Of a stretch of DNA of 64,000 nucleotides, positions 44,799-56,050 are shown piece by piece (within the stretch, counting starts at the first letter, position 1; the number at the start of each line of letters is the position of its first letter). Source of the DNA: Spongospora subterranea f. sp. subterranea (Eukaryota; Endomyxa: Phytomyxea; Phytomyxea; Plasmodiophorida); contig JAUGWO010000150.1 in assembly GCA_049724395.1 (NCBI GenBank), positions 1 through 64,000 of the forward strand, given 5' to 3'. A program made the translations under genes and the position numbers. The notes below the pieces were generated by a model. That model searched no databases. It saw nothing but the letters and a program-made list of their open reading frames with translations, and was not told the origin of the DNA.

Positions 44799-47700
44799 TA
44801 CGGCATAGAGCCATCAAAGGCTGAAAACATGTGATGCAGCTCAGAAAACGTTGGCCGATCTTGCGGATGACTCGCCCAACACTCCTGGATTATCTATCGC
44901 AGACGTTAATTATTTATATATTAAGCAAAAAGAAAAGCATTTCAACTCAAAAATACCATAAAAATGTAACCAAAAAACGGTTATATAGGAAAGCTTGCCG
45001 GTCAACGAAACAGACCTGTGTGAATGGAGAATCACTTGCGGATAATAATGGCCGTGAAAGACTGTTAACGTTGACATTGGAGATCGCCGGGGAATTGATT
45101 CCAGGATTGCATAACACACTACAGCGGCAATCGATTGATAAGCGTCGATAGAAGGTGGGTGGCAACTTACTTCAAAATACAACCTACAGAAAATACATCT
45201 GAATACGGGCACACCACGCCTGAAAGAAAAAACACACGCAACATGAGCACACATATGAGCAAATCACGACACAGAACAAAGGGTGTCTTCATGGCAGAAA
45301 ACAAGAACTTTTGATGTTAATAAAAGAAAGAGGCGGAAATATGCTGAAATGAAAACGTGGTACCGTGGCCGTCGATTATTTCTGGGGCCTCAAAACCAGT
45401 GATCTCATTTGAGTTGCGAATCCGCATCTCCAATTGCCGAGCGGGATACTGTCCCACACCGCCAATACGGACGTTTAATAAAGAATCAAGCAAAATCGTT
45501 TTGCAGGATAAAAACCCATGAACGACGCGACGTTGGCTCAAGAATTGCATAGCGCTCGTGATCTGGCGCATGATGTGCGCAATTTCAAAGATCGTCAAAG
45601 GAAGAGCGTGCCTCCCTGCTGACGAGCCTTTGGGAGATAACCGTTGAACATAATGAAATATGTTACCCATTGGCATCCATTCTATGAATAACGACATTAA
45701 CACCGATTGAAAAAAGGAGCTCAGGTAAAAGAAACCGAATTAACACGAAACTAGCAAAGATACAGAGAACTGAAACTGGGAAACGGCCATTACGTAACAA
45801 GATCCTCAAACTGTTGAATGGACACAACAATATTCGGTAGCAAACTAAAGTTGACCAACCTTCGACAGCAATCACACCTTCAGGGACGACAGCAACTCCA
45901 AGCAGTGGCACAATATTTTCGTGATTGATGCTACAGAAGGTTCCAACCTGAACAATTTGTTGTATGTCAACCAACAAAGAAGCGGTTGAGGTTTGGAAAG
46001 CCTTACATGACCAGCGACATTCTCAATCAAACTTTTAGGAATCTGATACAGATTGTAAGTGTGCAACGCAACGTCATGTTCACGCCAGCGGCCACGGCAT
46101 GTCCTGGCATCAAGGTAACCATGTTGTCGCATTATTTCTTCCGAGGTTATGGACCTGAAAATTCCAATGCTTGTTACCAAACCGATTTGCACCGAAGTTG
46201 TACAACATCAGTGATTTTCGATTGCCATAGAAAAATGCCCGGAGGAAAGAAAAAAGCCCGACCAAGGCAGAATGCATAAGATAGAAATGTATCGGCTAAA
46301 GCCATGCAAAAATCAGATACGAAATTTCAATAAGCAACATACCATCGAGGAACAGGAGATTGAGGGGGTGCTACTGTCGGCTCCTGTATGAGGAATAGAG
46401 CAAACACTTTCCAGTCCTGTATTATAATTGAGTATTATTATGGCGAAAGCTCGGAAGCAGTAACCTGCGCTGCCAAAACGGGAAGGCATTCCGATAAAAC
46501 AATAGACGCCACCACAACCCAACTAAACTAGATACCAGCCAGCATCTCAGTGAGTATAAGAGACATACATCTGACTCGCAAAACAGAACTTGAAGCCAAC
46601 AAATAGATGATGTCTTACTTTGTCGATTTCGGCTGGTGTAGTCCAAGTTGCGTCTATGATAAACAGCCAAAGCATGATTGCACGAACAACCCTTCCTAAG
46701 CTGAATATCATCAACGTCCACGACAGCGCCTCGACTCTGAATTCACAAACAAAAAATGTAGAGTTATAGCACCTGCAGAAAAAACGAATGAATAATGTAC
46801 CTTTTTTTAGCTACCAACGAACTGAAAGGAAAACCACTGATCACCGCCAGAAAAAAAGCAGCTATAGAGATTATGACGATGATCGGTAGCGCCAAACTCA
46901 GTACAAAAACACAAGAGCACAAAGCATCAAACAGCCGCGATATGACAGACACTTTGACCAAAAATGCATCTAAAACAATGTAATTAGAAGTGAATTTGGT
47001 GTCGGAAAACATATAAAAAAAATGAAAGATGGTGTACATAAAATACCGGCAAAATAAAAGATCACAGTTATGGCAAGCGCCACGTTGAAGACGATGTAGG
47101 CCTGTTTGAGACGTCGCCTTATCGCCTCCCTGTTAGTAGTAACGCGAGAAGAATTTGTGGTAATGTTGAGCCATGTAATAGCAATGTAGAAATACAAGGA
47201 CAGCGCCGTAAACTCAGGAATCAGAATAATAACTTCCTGCACAGCCCCAAGATCCACCCGGTCCATTAGGCTCAGGATTAAATCAATACCGAATGATATC
47301 GCCCGAGCAGAGCAATGAACCGCTATCATCATCGTTAGATATCGGTAGGAGAGAGTTGCACCTTGCAGATGCTTTAGACGGCGAATTCGCCGAACAGATC
47401 GGAAGACGAGCCCCAGGTATAAAACAAGCAAGACAGACAACGCCCCCCTGGCCGATTGAATTGGCAGGATATTATCGGATGGGTCAGGAGGCATCCGGGT
47501 TGGTGCAATCCTCGGTATCCACAACATCACATTCACAAGGAAAAATGACACAAACTATCGACAGTAAATTCACCTAAATCTCCGTGTCGTGCAGAAATTA
47601 ATCGCGCTCGTCGGGAACCGGAGCCATAAATTTATTTCCGAGCAGTACAGGTACTGTACACAAGGATTGTATATGCGGCTGTCATGTTGGTGTATGTACT

Positions 47701-48019
47701 GTAGAAGAAGGTGACTGGTGACGCCACTTGAGAACATCTTCATCGTATTCTTGGTGATTTTGATTGTGTCGGAATAATTTCGCCAGTAGTCGAGCAGAGT
47801 CTGCCACAACTGCATATTCTCTTCGAGGGTTGATAGGTAATGATTGGAATTAACTTACCGATGATAACGAGTCTGTCATTATATAAATCGTCCGCAACGA
47901 ACCAAGAGGAGGTCCAGCGATGAGGCAAATGGTCGAGCTTGATCGACGGGATGGGAGTATTCGGGGGCTCTCACCGTGGTCGTTTTTGTAATCCAAACTT
48001 GCGATATTCTTTTTACCAT
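44799..48019 (-). CDS. 7TM receptor fused to a pseudokinase
   Basis: Minus-strand multi-exon gene; not every junction was resolved. N-terminal exons (about 47950-47577) encode an extracellular-looking segment (WTSSWFVADDLYNDRL, then LLDYWRNYSDTIKIT) joined by a 38-nt intron. TM helices follow at 47490-46440: ARGALSVLLVLYLGLVF, YRYLTMMIAVHC, VQEVIILIPEFTALSLYFYI, AYIVFNVALAITVIFYF, VFVLSLALPIIVIISIAAF, WTLMIFSLGRVVRAIMLWLF and a last VVVASIVLSECLPVLA. The kinase-like domain then runs from about 46130 to 44799: GRWREHDVALHTYN, INHENIVPLLGVAV, VVHGFLSCKTILLD, FEAPEII, SDVFSVGC and ECWASHPQDRPTFSEL. Catalytic positions are lost: VAxK Lys is His, HRD is HGF, DFG is GVG. The fold is kept, so a signalling scaffold is likely. 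The 5' start is the weakest part. Confidence 0.65.
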
Positions 48020-48225
48020 GTAAGTTTTGGTTCGATTATACTCAGGATGCAGTCAACAAAAAGGATTGTTTGGTAATGATTTAAGCTGGCTCCAAAAATA
48101 GGACGACTTGTTTTCCCTGTTTTTGTAATTAGTGTTGAAGAACGTTCGACAGAAATGGCGGGTTTTGTCTGTGGACAGTCCATTGAATCGTTTGACGTTA
48201 GGGAAATATGTTCTTGACCCCGAAT

Positions 48226-50202
48226 TTATTTAGAACCAATCAACAACTTGACTGCCTTTTTGTCGGTTTTGCCCATGGCGTTTTTTGGAATGGTGTCCAC
48301 GACCCGAATTCGTCGCGGAAGTTTATATGGTGGCAATCGGGTACGCAGCCACTCCTTTAAAAATGGGACCGTAATATCGCCAACCACGACAGCTGCGATC
48401 ACGTCCCCAAAAACTATATGTTCGAGACCCACAACCGAGCACTCCTTAACGCCTATTCACCACAAAACTTAATTGGACAATTGTCGAAAATGTGGAAAAA
48501 AGCACTGTTACAGAACCGAAAACACAGATGTGAACACAGCTTAACACTTGAGAAACCACATTCCCAACCTTGACACGATAATATTTCGTTTTCAATATCC
48601 AGACACGATACTTTGTAGCCAGCGGTTTTGAGAATATCGGTGCTGGCTCTTCCCAAGATGCGATAATCCGACCCATCACGGCAACCGATATCTCCCGTCT
48701 TGAAGAACCCGTCGCTATCAAATGCGGCCGACGTCGCGATAGGATCGTCAAGATAGCAGGAGAATACTCCGGGTCCTCTAACACAAATCTCCCCGGATTC
48801 TTCGTCGCCATAGTTCCCTTGATTAATCAACTTCACCTTTCAAGTTATTTAGAATAGTGAAAGCGTTTGCACAGAATTCAGATGATAAAGCATAGGGGTG
48901 GGCACAAGTCGGTCAATGGTTAACCGGTCCGTTAATTAACCGGTTAATTTAAAATGTCCGATCAAACGGTTCCACCGACATGGATGGAAAGCGTGGCACT
49001 CAGCAAAAAATGAGAGAACACTGGCGACAAATTTACTAGTACCTCAACACCTGGCAACGCCCGTCCAACGTATCCAGGGCGACGTTCACCAACATAAGGG
49101 TTCGATAAAATCATGCCAGTCTCGGTCATACCATATCGTTCAAGTAATATGTATCCCGATATCGATGCCTGTGTGGGCACCATAAAGTCAGGCAATTCGT
49201 GCCTTAGCGCCAAGCCAGCGACAATCGTGTACCCAGCGTTGGAGGATAGATACATGTAACGCAGCACTACCGCTGATCATTAAACGAAACCGGCGACATG
49301 CCGAGCGGCAACGCTCTTGTTCGGCGCTATTCATCTGAACAGTAAATGTCAAAAACGACGCGGAGAAATGCCACGTTGATTTGCACTCTATCATATGCGT
49401 CGATCAGCATTGAGTACATTGTAGGAACGCCCATGAACACGTTGATAGTCTTATCGGTGAGGAAATGATCCCAGACAAGATTAGCATCAAATTTGGGCAC
49501 GAATGTGACACTGGCCCCATTCCATAGTGGGCACTCCAAAGCGTTGATGGTCCCGTGAATATGGTGCAGTGGAAGGCAATGAAGAATATGGTCATGGGCT
49601 GAAAGTTGCCAGGCCTCGGTTAAAGAGCGAACCTGGGCTTGTATATTCCCATGACTCAGGCAGACGGCTTTAGGGGCGCCGGTTGTGCCACTGGTGAAAA
49701 GGATTTGAGCAATGGTGTCGTCAGTGATAGCAACGGTAGGGTATTCGTCAGGATGTGCCGAATTTCCATTGAAATCTGAATAAATGACGGGAATTTGACC
49801 CGCAATAGCCTGGCAAAGGGAAGATTTTGCCTGATCGACAATGGCGCACGAAGCGCGCGATTGCTTTATGATCTGCAAGAGCTGATGTTCAGGGCATTTG
49901 TCGTGTACCGGAACGATGGCGCCGCCTGATCTCCAGATAGCCCAACGACTGGCAACATGCCATGGGCCTGGCGCTACGCAAACAACGACATGACGACCTG
50001 CCTGATCAACAGTTATGATAAAAACCTTTAGAAGTCCTCAATCAAGTACAAGGTTATGAGGAAACTGTCGTCGAAGGTGTCCAATATGGGCGTCAAGATC
50101 CTGTCCTGTGATTGTTTTGTTGACGCGGCATGGTAAATGCGGATTTGACCACGGCCATACTTCTGTCGACAGACACCGGATTGCCCGTGATCGGATAATC
50201 AT
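48226..50202 (-). CDS. ACSF3: Malonyl-CoA synthetase, mitochondrial (ACSF3)
   Basis: Six minus-strand exons: 50202-50050, 50001-49387, 49334-49233, 49168-49043, 48836-48569, 48452-48226; 496 residues in phase. The Arg-rich start MIIRSRAIRCLSTEVW fits a mitochondrial targeting sequence. The AMP-binding motif ILFTSGTTGAPKAV, HHIHGTINAL, LLERYGMTETGM, GFFKTGDIG, RASTDILKTAGYKVS and the C-terminal MGKTDKK (adenylation Lys) are all present. ACSF3 activates malonate, and to some extent methylmalonate, to the CoA thioester in mitochondria for lipoic-acid and fatty-acid synthesis. The long intron 49042-48837 (206 nt) contains a palindromic ggtccgttaattaaccggttaatt tract. It lies head to head with VPS41. 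Confidence 0.92.
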
Positions 50203-50836
50203 CACTCGGTCAATCCAATATACATGTGAGCGGTCAGCTCAATATTCAATCTGCGACAGTGTACGTTGCTACTGCAAATTTATCTCTGATTATTTGAGAC
50301 ATCGCCACATACTGTAAAGATTTCCTAATTTATTGTAAACTTCGGTCAGCGTTGAAGTAGCTGAATATTTGATTTGTCAAATGATGGTATTGTTTACGAA
50401 CTGATTATACCAGACCTCCAGAAACCCGTCTGGCACGGACAGAAATTAGCTGTTGTTAATGCCCAGTACGGACGCGTTCTTGTCCTATTCCAAAAATGCC
50501 TTCGGAGTCTGGTGGATCGATTGGTTCTCGATGCGCCAGCGAGTATCTGCAACTATTTGTACGTACGCACCCCGCAGCGGCCGTGATGCGCTGCCATTGA
50601 CAGCGTCAAACTCGGCAGCGTCCAGATAACCGCTGCCGTTAATCGGAACCGTAGTCTTCACATCCATCGTGACACGTTTCAAACAGGGGGGGGACTCTGC
50701 GCTCAGTGCTGGTATCGTATGGCAATAGTTTCTGCGAGGGTACGAGTGTGTGTTAAGAAACAGCAGGGGTTGCACTCTCACCTTTGACGACTCGTATTCC
50801 TAGTGCAATCACTGTGCTGACAGGTCTCACAACGAA
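50203..50836. other. divergent promoter region, possible minus-strand gene
   Basis: Lies between ACSF3 (minus) and VPS41 (plus). A minus-strand frame (about 50731-50485) reads sensible protein (RVTMDVKTTVPINGSGYL, GAYVQIVADTRWRIE). A possible 50-nt intron (GTGAGAG...CTCGCAG, about 50781-50732) would join it to an upstream exon overlapping the VPS41 start. I cannot decide whether it is a real gene. Confidence 0.3.
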
Positions 50837-53528
50837 ATGGACGTGGATACGACGTGGACCGGGGTGGATGGAGAAAATACCGAACCGATCCTGCATTATC
50901 AAGGTTTTTTTTTGGATCCCGTTATGTCGCAACGACATAATTGTAAATGCTGTGTTTCGTCAGCGTTCAACCAAGACGGATTCTTGCAGGCAAGTTTACG
51001 CGAATCTGGGGGCGCCACATGTTTCTGTATGTGCGGTAAACACGTTGTTGTTGGCACGCAAAATGGCGCTGTTCATGTCTTCAACAAACGTGGTGTCCGT
51101 GTCCGAACGTTCAAGTTGCAGAAGACTCCCATAAATGCTGTCGCTGTCGACGATAAGAATGAAACCGTATGCAAGTCGTAGTTATTTCAATTTGTTTCGT
51201 GAAACAGAACTGCGTTTGTACAGATCGCCGCGAGCTCGCTTGATGGGACCGTAATGGTCGCCGATATTCTTCGTTCCGATAAAGATCCATCAACGTATGC
51301 ATTTCGTGTCATTTTACCGGTGTTAATTGTTTTTCGATAGGTTGTACTTTGGTCAAACGATTTTTGCCCTGGCGTTTCGCCCGACTCATACATCGCTTGT
51401 TCGATCGATTGCGGTTGGCGGAGAGTCTGGCCAACTTATTTTAAACAGCAGCAATTGGTTCTCGAACCAAGATGTGGTGCTGCACAGTGGCGAAGGTTCG
51501 ATTTCGGCCATATCTTGGAGCGGTTTTATTATTGCGTGGACCAACGCCGTTGGAACGAAAGTACAGAGTGTTTGCGTTATCAACATTGGTTTATTCGCTC
51601 ATTTTTAACCAAGGTTTTTGATCTGGCTTCAAATGAAAGAGTTGCGTTTATTGCTCAAGAACGTCCTCATCCTGACTGCCCATGCTTTCTGTCGTGGATA
51701 TCCAATAGTATTCTCATAATAGCACAAGGGGATACCATACATGTTCTTCAAGTTTCTGGCTCAGTTGGCCATTTACTGTCCAAATTTCAGACTTCGTATG
51801 CGATACAGGGATGTGTTCCGTATGAGGGAGAACTCCTTGCAATACTGTCTCCGGGTCCAGCAATGCATCTTGTATCTATTGACAACAATACTCACACGAC
51901 ATTCCTTCTTCCACAGCCTGCAATGGGAGTTGTTCGTGGGGTAGCGCTGTTGCCAGGGTAGGTTTCTGGCGACGATATTGTCGGTTTCCTTATTTTTTTG
52001 TTAACATTAGGGTTGCGCTTTGCATCATTGTTCTGTTTAAAATTGACATTGGAGTTGCACGGCCTCGCGATGACGATGACCACATCGCGCACTTGCTTAG
52101 CCTTGGCAAAACGTATGATGCCATTAAGTTCGCATTGGATCCGGCAATCACTTTGCGCTATCATAACGTCGATGATCTCGCTATAATGCATTTAACCGAT
52201 TTGTTGGATAAGAAAAAGTTCGATGAAGTGGCGGATATTACTCCAAAGCTATTACAGCAAAACATGCCGTTGTGGGAAAAATGGGTTGTTTATGTTCACA
52301 GTGTCGATCTTCTCGTGGAAACTATTGCCAGGATCGTTCCTTGCGATGAAACCAATGCTCTTTCACCTATAATTTATGACATGGTTCTTACTCAAACTGC
52401 GCATCGCGACGCTGATCTTCTGTTAGATCTGCTCAGGAAATGGCCTCCTTTCCATTATAATCCAGACAAAGTGTTGAAGGCATGTCTGGAAGCTGAAGAA
52501 ATTGTCCAATCTTCTGCCTCATTTCCTTTCTGTCTCGCACAACTTTACAACAGAACTTCACAGCCCGCAGAAGCTCTCAAAATTTTGGTTTGCATTGGTA
52601 GTGAAGAGGTGTTTGACATTTTGTCGCGGCACAATGATTTACTTGAAGATGTTGGCATCAAGGAACTTGTCGCAATCTCTCCAGTCAAAGCTACTAATTT
52701 ATTGGTTCAGGTGAATATTTCACCACGAGAGGTTGTCGAGAAGCTTCAAGATTCGCGGCCTAATTTACATGCGTTTTTGAACGCGTTGTTCGAATTTGAT
52801 CGGTCGGCCGGCAGCCAATTTCACACAATGCAACTCAGCCTGTACGCTGAATTTCAACCAGATAGGTTGCTGCACTTTCTTCGGCAGTCCACATGTTATA
52901 GACTAGAAACCGCTCTTGAGGTTTCTCAGCAGCACCTCCTCGTTGATTGCCAGTTGTATCTTCTTAAGCGAATGGGCAACAACATGGCTGTGCTTGACCT
53001 ACTCGTCGAAAGCAATGATATTGCCGGTGCTATTGATTTCGTAGAGGAAGTAAAATCGAAAAGGCTTAAGTCTCACCTATTTACATTATTGCTCGCTACA
53101 AACGAACGAATCACGGCAGCACTGACGCATTTGAGGAGGGGTTTTATTGATCCTATAGCGTTCATACTCAACGTCCCAGATGATGCTGTCATTGACGACG
53201 TAAGGTTTTTCAACTCTTGGACGTAACGGCTCTAACATCAATCTAGATCAAACGCAAAATGTCTGCACTTATTTCGGGTTATCTAACGGAAATATCCGTT
53301 CAAGAAATGTGCAAAAAAATTATTCGCATCGACTGTGTCCAGCTATTATTGCAGGTTCAACGAGTGCAATCATCGGCGATTGTCATCGATCCGCTGTCGC
53401 CAACATGTTGTCCAGGGTGCGATCACCCGGTATTCGACCAGAGATCGGACCTAGCAATATCTGGCTCGTTAATTGTCCAGCATGCTGAATGTGTTTCTGG
53501 TCCACCTCCCCCCAGAATACATCGTTAA
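50837..53528 (+). CDS. VPS41: VPS41, HOPS complex subunit
   Basis: Seven exons: 50837-50903, 50964-51166, 51224-51294, 51341-51560, 51614-51957, 52011-53199, 53247-53528; 791 residues in phase. The N-terminal half is a WD40-type propeller: CMCGKHVVVGTQNGAVHVF, SSLDGTVMVAD, IAVGGESGQLIL and ISWSGFIIAWTNAVGTKVFD. After RPRDDDDHIAHLLSLGKTYDA comes a long alpha-solenoid (clathrin heavy-chain repeat) with the VPS41-typical KYSLYAEF-like MQLSLYAEFQPDRLLHFLR and YLLKRMGNNMAVLDLLV. The C-terminus has a short RING-like CCPGCDHPVF ... HAEC without the full set of zinc ligands. VPS41 tethers endosomes and AP-3 vesicles to the vacuole or lysosome. Human VPS41 is 854 residues. Confidence 0.95.
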
Positions 53529-53592
53529 ATTGTTCATGTCATTATTTGAGTCAACGTATGCCATCAGTCCCCGGCAATGTTCGCGCAGAATA

Positions 53593-54701
53593 ATGTTCAA
53601 GAAGCGCGCTAAGCGGCCTGGAGCGCAGCGCGACGATTCGCAATTACATGCCGAGGCGTCGGGTGATGGCGACGCCGAGCCCGCCCATAAGCGAAAAGGT
53701 GCTAAATCTGGCCCCATAGATGATAGCAAATTTCGGATAGATCGCGAACACCATTCGACAATGACCGCCGTTGGTGAATCAACTAGTCCGGACGCCCTGT
53801 TATTGATGTCAATTACATAGACGGTATCATCATCAGATAGGAACGCTACCGTTCCTACCGAGATAGATAAACCAGTTTCCCGAGGGCTTACAGACAACAG
53901 CGCCAGCGATGCCTCAGGGTCCACAATTTTGTATAAGGGAATGCAGAAAGAAGCAAACCCTTTCGGGCCAATGAAAGCTCCAGCCAATATTCGTGTAGTG
54001 ACCAGGTACTTGAACGCTTACTTTTCAAAGGGTAGACTTTTAATTTTTCTGGTATTTAGAATTGATTACCAGCCAGATATCTGCAAAGACTACAAAGAAA
54101 CTGTAAAGATGCAATCGATATTCTGTTAATGTTGAGTAATCATTGATATTCAGGGATATTGTGGTTATGGAGGTATAATTGCGTATTGAATACAATCACC
54201 TTTACTAAATAGCTGCAGAGAGCTGTAAATTTCTTCATGACCGGGGCGACTATAAAAGCGGTTGGCAGATTGATAAAGAATGGGAGGCCGAACAAGCTGC
54301 AAAGGCCAAAGGTGGTTCAGGTGCCTCTAACACTCTTTCATCAAAATTACTTTATCCATAAGTATTCTTGTATAGGAGAGACGGAAAATTGGGAGATTCA
54401 TGAAGAAGATGAAGAAAAGTTCCCGTTTGCATGCTTCATCTGCCGTAAGGATTTTGTTGACCCAGGTAATTTTCTATGGTTTATCAAATTTATAATGAGG
54501 ATGTTAACATGTGTCACAGTTGTCACTCGATGTCAACACTATTTTTGCCAAAGCTGCGCTCTGACGAGGCACTCTAAGAAGTCGAAAAAGTGTGCAGTTT
54601 GTTCAACGCAAACACTGGGAATTTTCAATACTGCGACGCAATTAATTAAACGCATTGCAGAGCGTGACGCACAAGTGGGCGTCGAGGTCGATGATCAGTA
54701 A
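53593..54701 (+). CDS. RNF113: RNF113/CWC24 splicing factor (CCCH + RING)
   Basis: Seven exons: 53593-53769, 53821-54005, 54060-54102, 54154-54172, 54219-54311, 54376-54465, 54520-54701; 262 residues in phase. It starts [12 protein letters not shown], then a low-complexity region and [17 protein letters not shown]. The CCCH zinc finger reads [20 protein letters not shown] (C-x8-C-x5-C-x3-H), split over three exons, with 54154-54172 contributing only 19 nt. Next come a [12 protein letters not shown] helix and a C-terminal [14 protein letters not shown] ... [11 protein letters not shown] ... KCAVC. The protein binds the 5' splice site in the spliceosome before the first step. It starts 65 bp after the VPS41 stop on the same strand, so its promoter may lie inside VPS41. 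Confidence 0.95.
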
Positions 54702-56050
54702 GCTACACGAAGAGTTGCTTAGAGCTACATTATGGCAAATAATTGGTTAATTTAATATCCCCAAAACATGTTTCCGTATTTGAAGAAAGTGCGTTTTTGT
54801 TTTAGAAAACCATACACCTAAATTAACGGCAATTATGTTTCCCGCCTGAGATTGTTCGTGCATTCGTCGAAAACGTTCAATGCTTTCTGTTTCCTCCAAT
54901 TGTGGTGTCAAAACGGCCTCCCCCCGGCACCGCTCAATGCGACGGATTCGGCCTCCGTTAGTAGACAAGGCAAACACACTTGGCGCCGGCTCAACCAACT
55001 TAATGGGCCTCCGTTCAATAACAGCACGAATTCATTTCAATCGACCGTCGTGGCTCCGCGCAGCGACAGCCGGCGTCCGCATATCCCAACGGCCAGTAAC
55101 TCGGCCTTGCCGCGAGGGCTCCCGCCGAATCAAATACCGGTGTTGATGGTAATCCACTTGATCGCCTTCACGTGGCCTTTAGTTGGGTGCCGCCGACGCC
55201 ACGACATGCACCACGTCTCGTTCGACAAATAGGATAGAGCCCCGATAGCGCGTTGGGGGGACGATACAGGGAGTTCCCATCCGGAGCGCGAGATGACCGA
55301 TCCTGCTGTGGCCGGCCTCTCGTAGAGCTTGCAGTCGAACATGTTCAATCACCTCTATGCAACTTCACGCCTTTTGTGATGACGTCAGCGTTCGAGACTT
55401 CCGAGCGCCATCGGCTATATCCGTCGTGCCGCTTGATACCGTCAATCGATGTCACGCCAGGAGTGCATTGCATTGTCTACTACGGAGGCCAAGTACGTGG
55501 AAGTGAAACAGTGTCTTGCGGGAACGATTTGATCATTTATATTCCCTGTTGAGGCATTAACCCCATAAAGTGCCAAACCATGTTCATGCCAATCAATCAC
55601 ACAAAGAGTTTTCCTGTGTCATCTCAGACAGTCGGAAACACGATCAGTGATTGACTGGGCGACATATGCCAATTGTCAACCAACCCAACCTAACAAGTCG
55701 ATTTACGATACCAATACCTGCTGAGCACCAGGAACAAGGCGTATCGCCAACACCACTGACACTGTAACGGAACCACGGATTCTGGATAGGAACAGTCAAT
55801 ACGAATAATCTTTTTACAGTGTAGGCCCAAAATGGGCAACCTGTGGGCGACAGCATGACTCGTAAAATTACACTGTTACAGTAGCGTTATACAGGACGTA
55901 ACCCACCAACCCAGCCAACCCCACCTCCGGCCACTGCAGTGTCAAGTGTAAAAAGTGCGCGCAGATTGATCATGACTTGACCCCGACCGATGCTGTAGGC
56001 CAACTGGTGTTTGATTCTATTACGTCATTACCAAAACTGACGAATTCGTG
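54702..56050. other. intergenic, possible minus-strand small gene
   Basis: Minus-strand frames at 55348-55130 (MNMFDCKLYERPATAGSVIS) and 54998-54747 (ending NIIAVNLGVWFSKTKTHFL) may be exons of one small gene, but no family or clean splice pair was found. The rest has only short frames. The last few hundred bases should include the V-PPase promoter. Confidence 0.3.

Noticed and set aside
48900-48960. Palindromic ttaaccggttaatt tract as an operator
   Set aside because: It lies inside an ACSF3 intron; more likely a small repeat than a regulatory site.
53469-53987. 172-codon minus-strand ORF
   Set aside because: It is antisense to VPS41 and RNF113 exons and has no domain.
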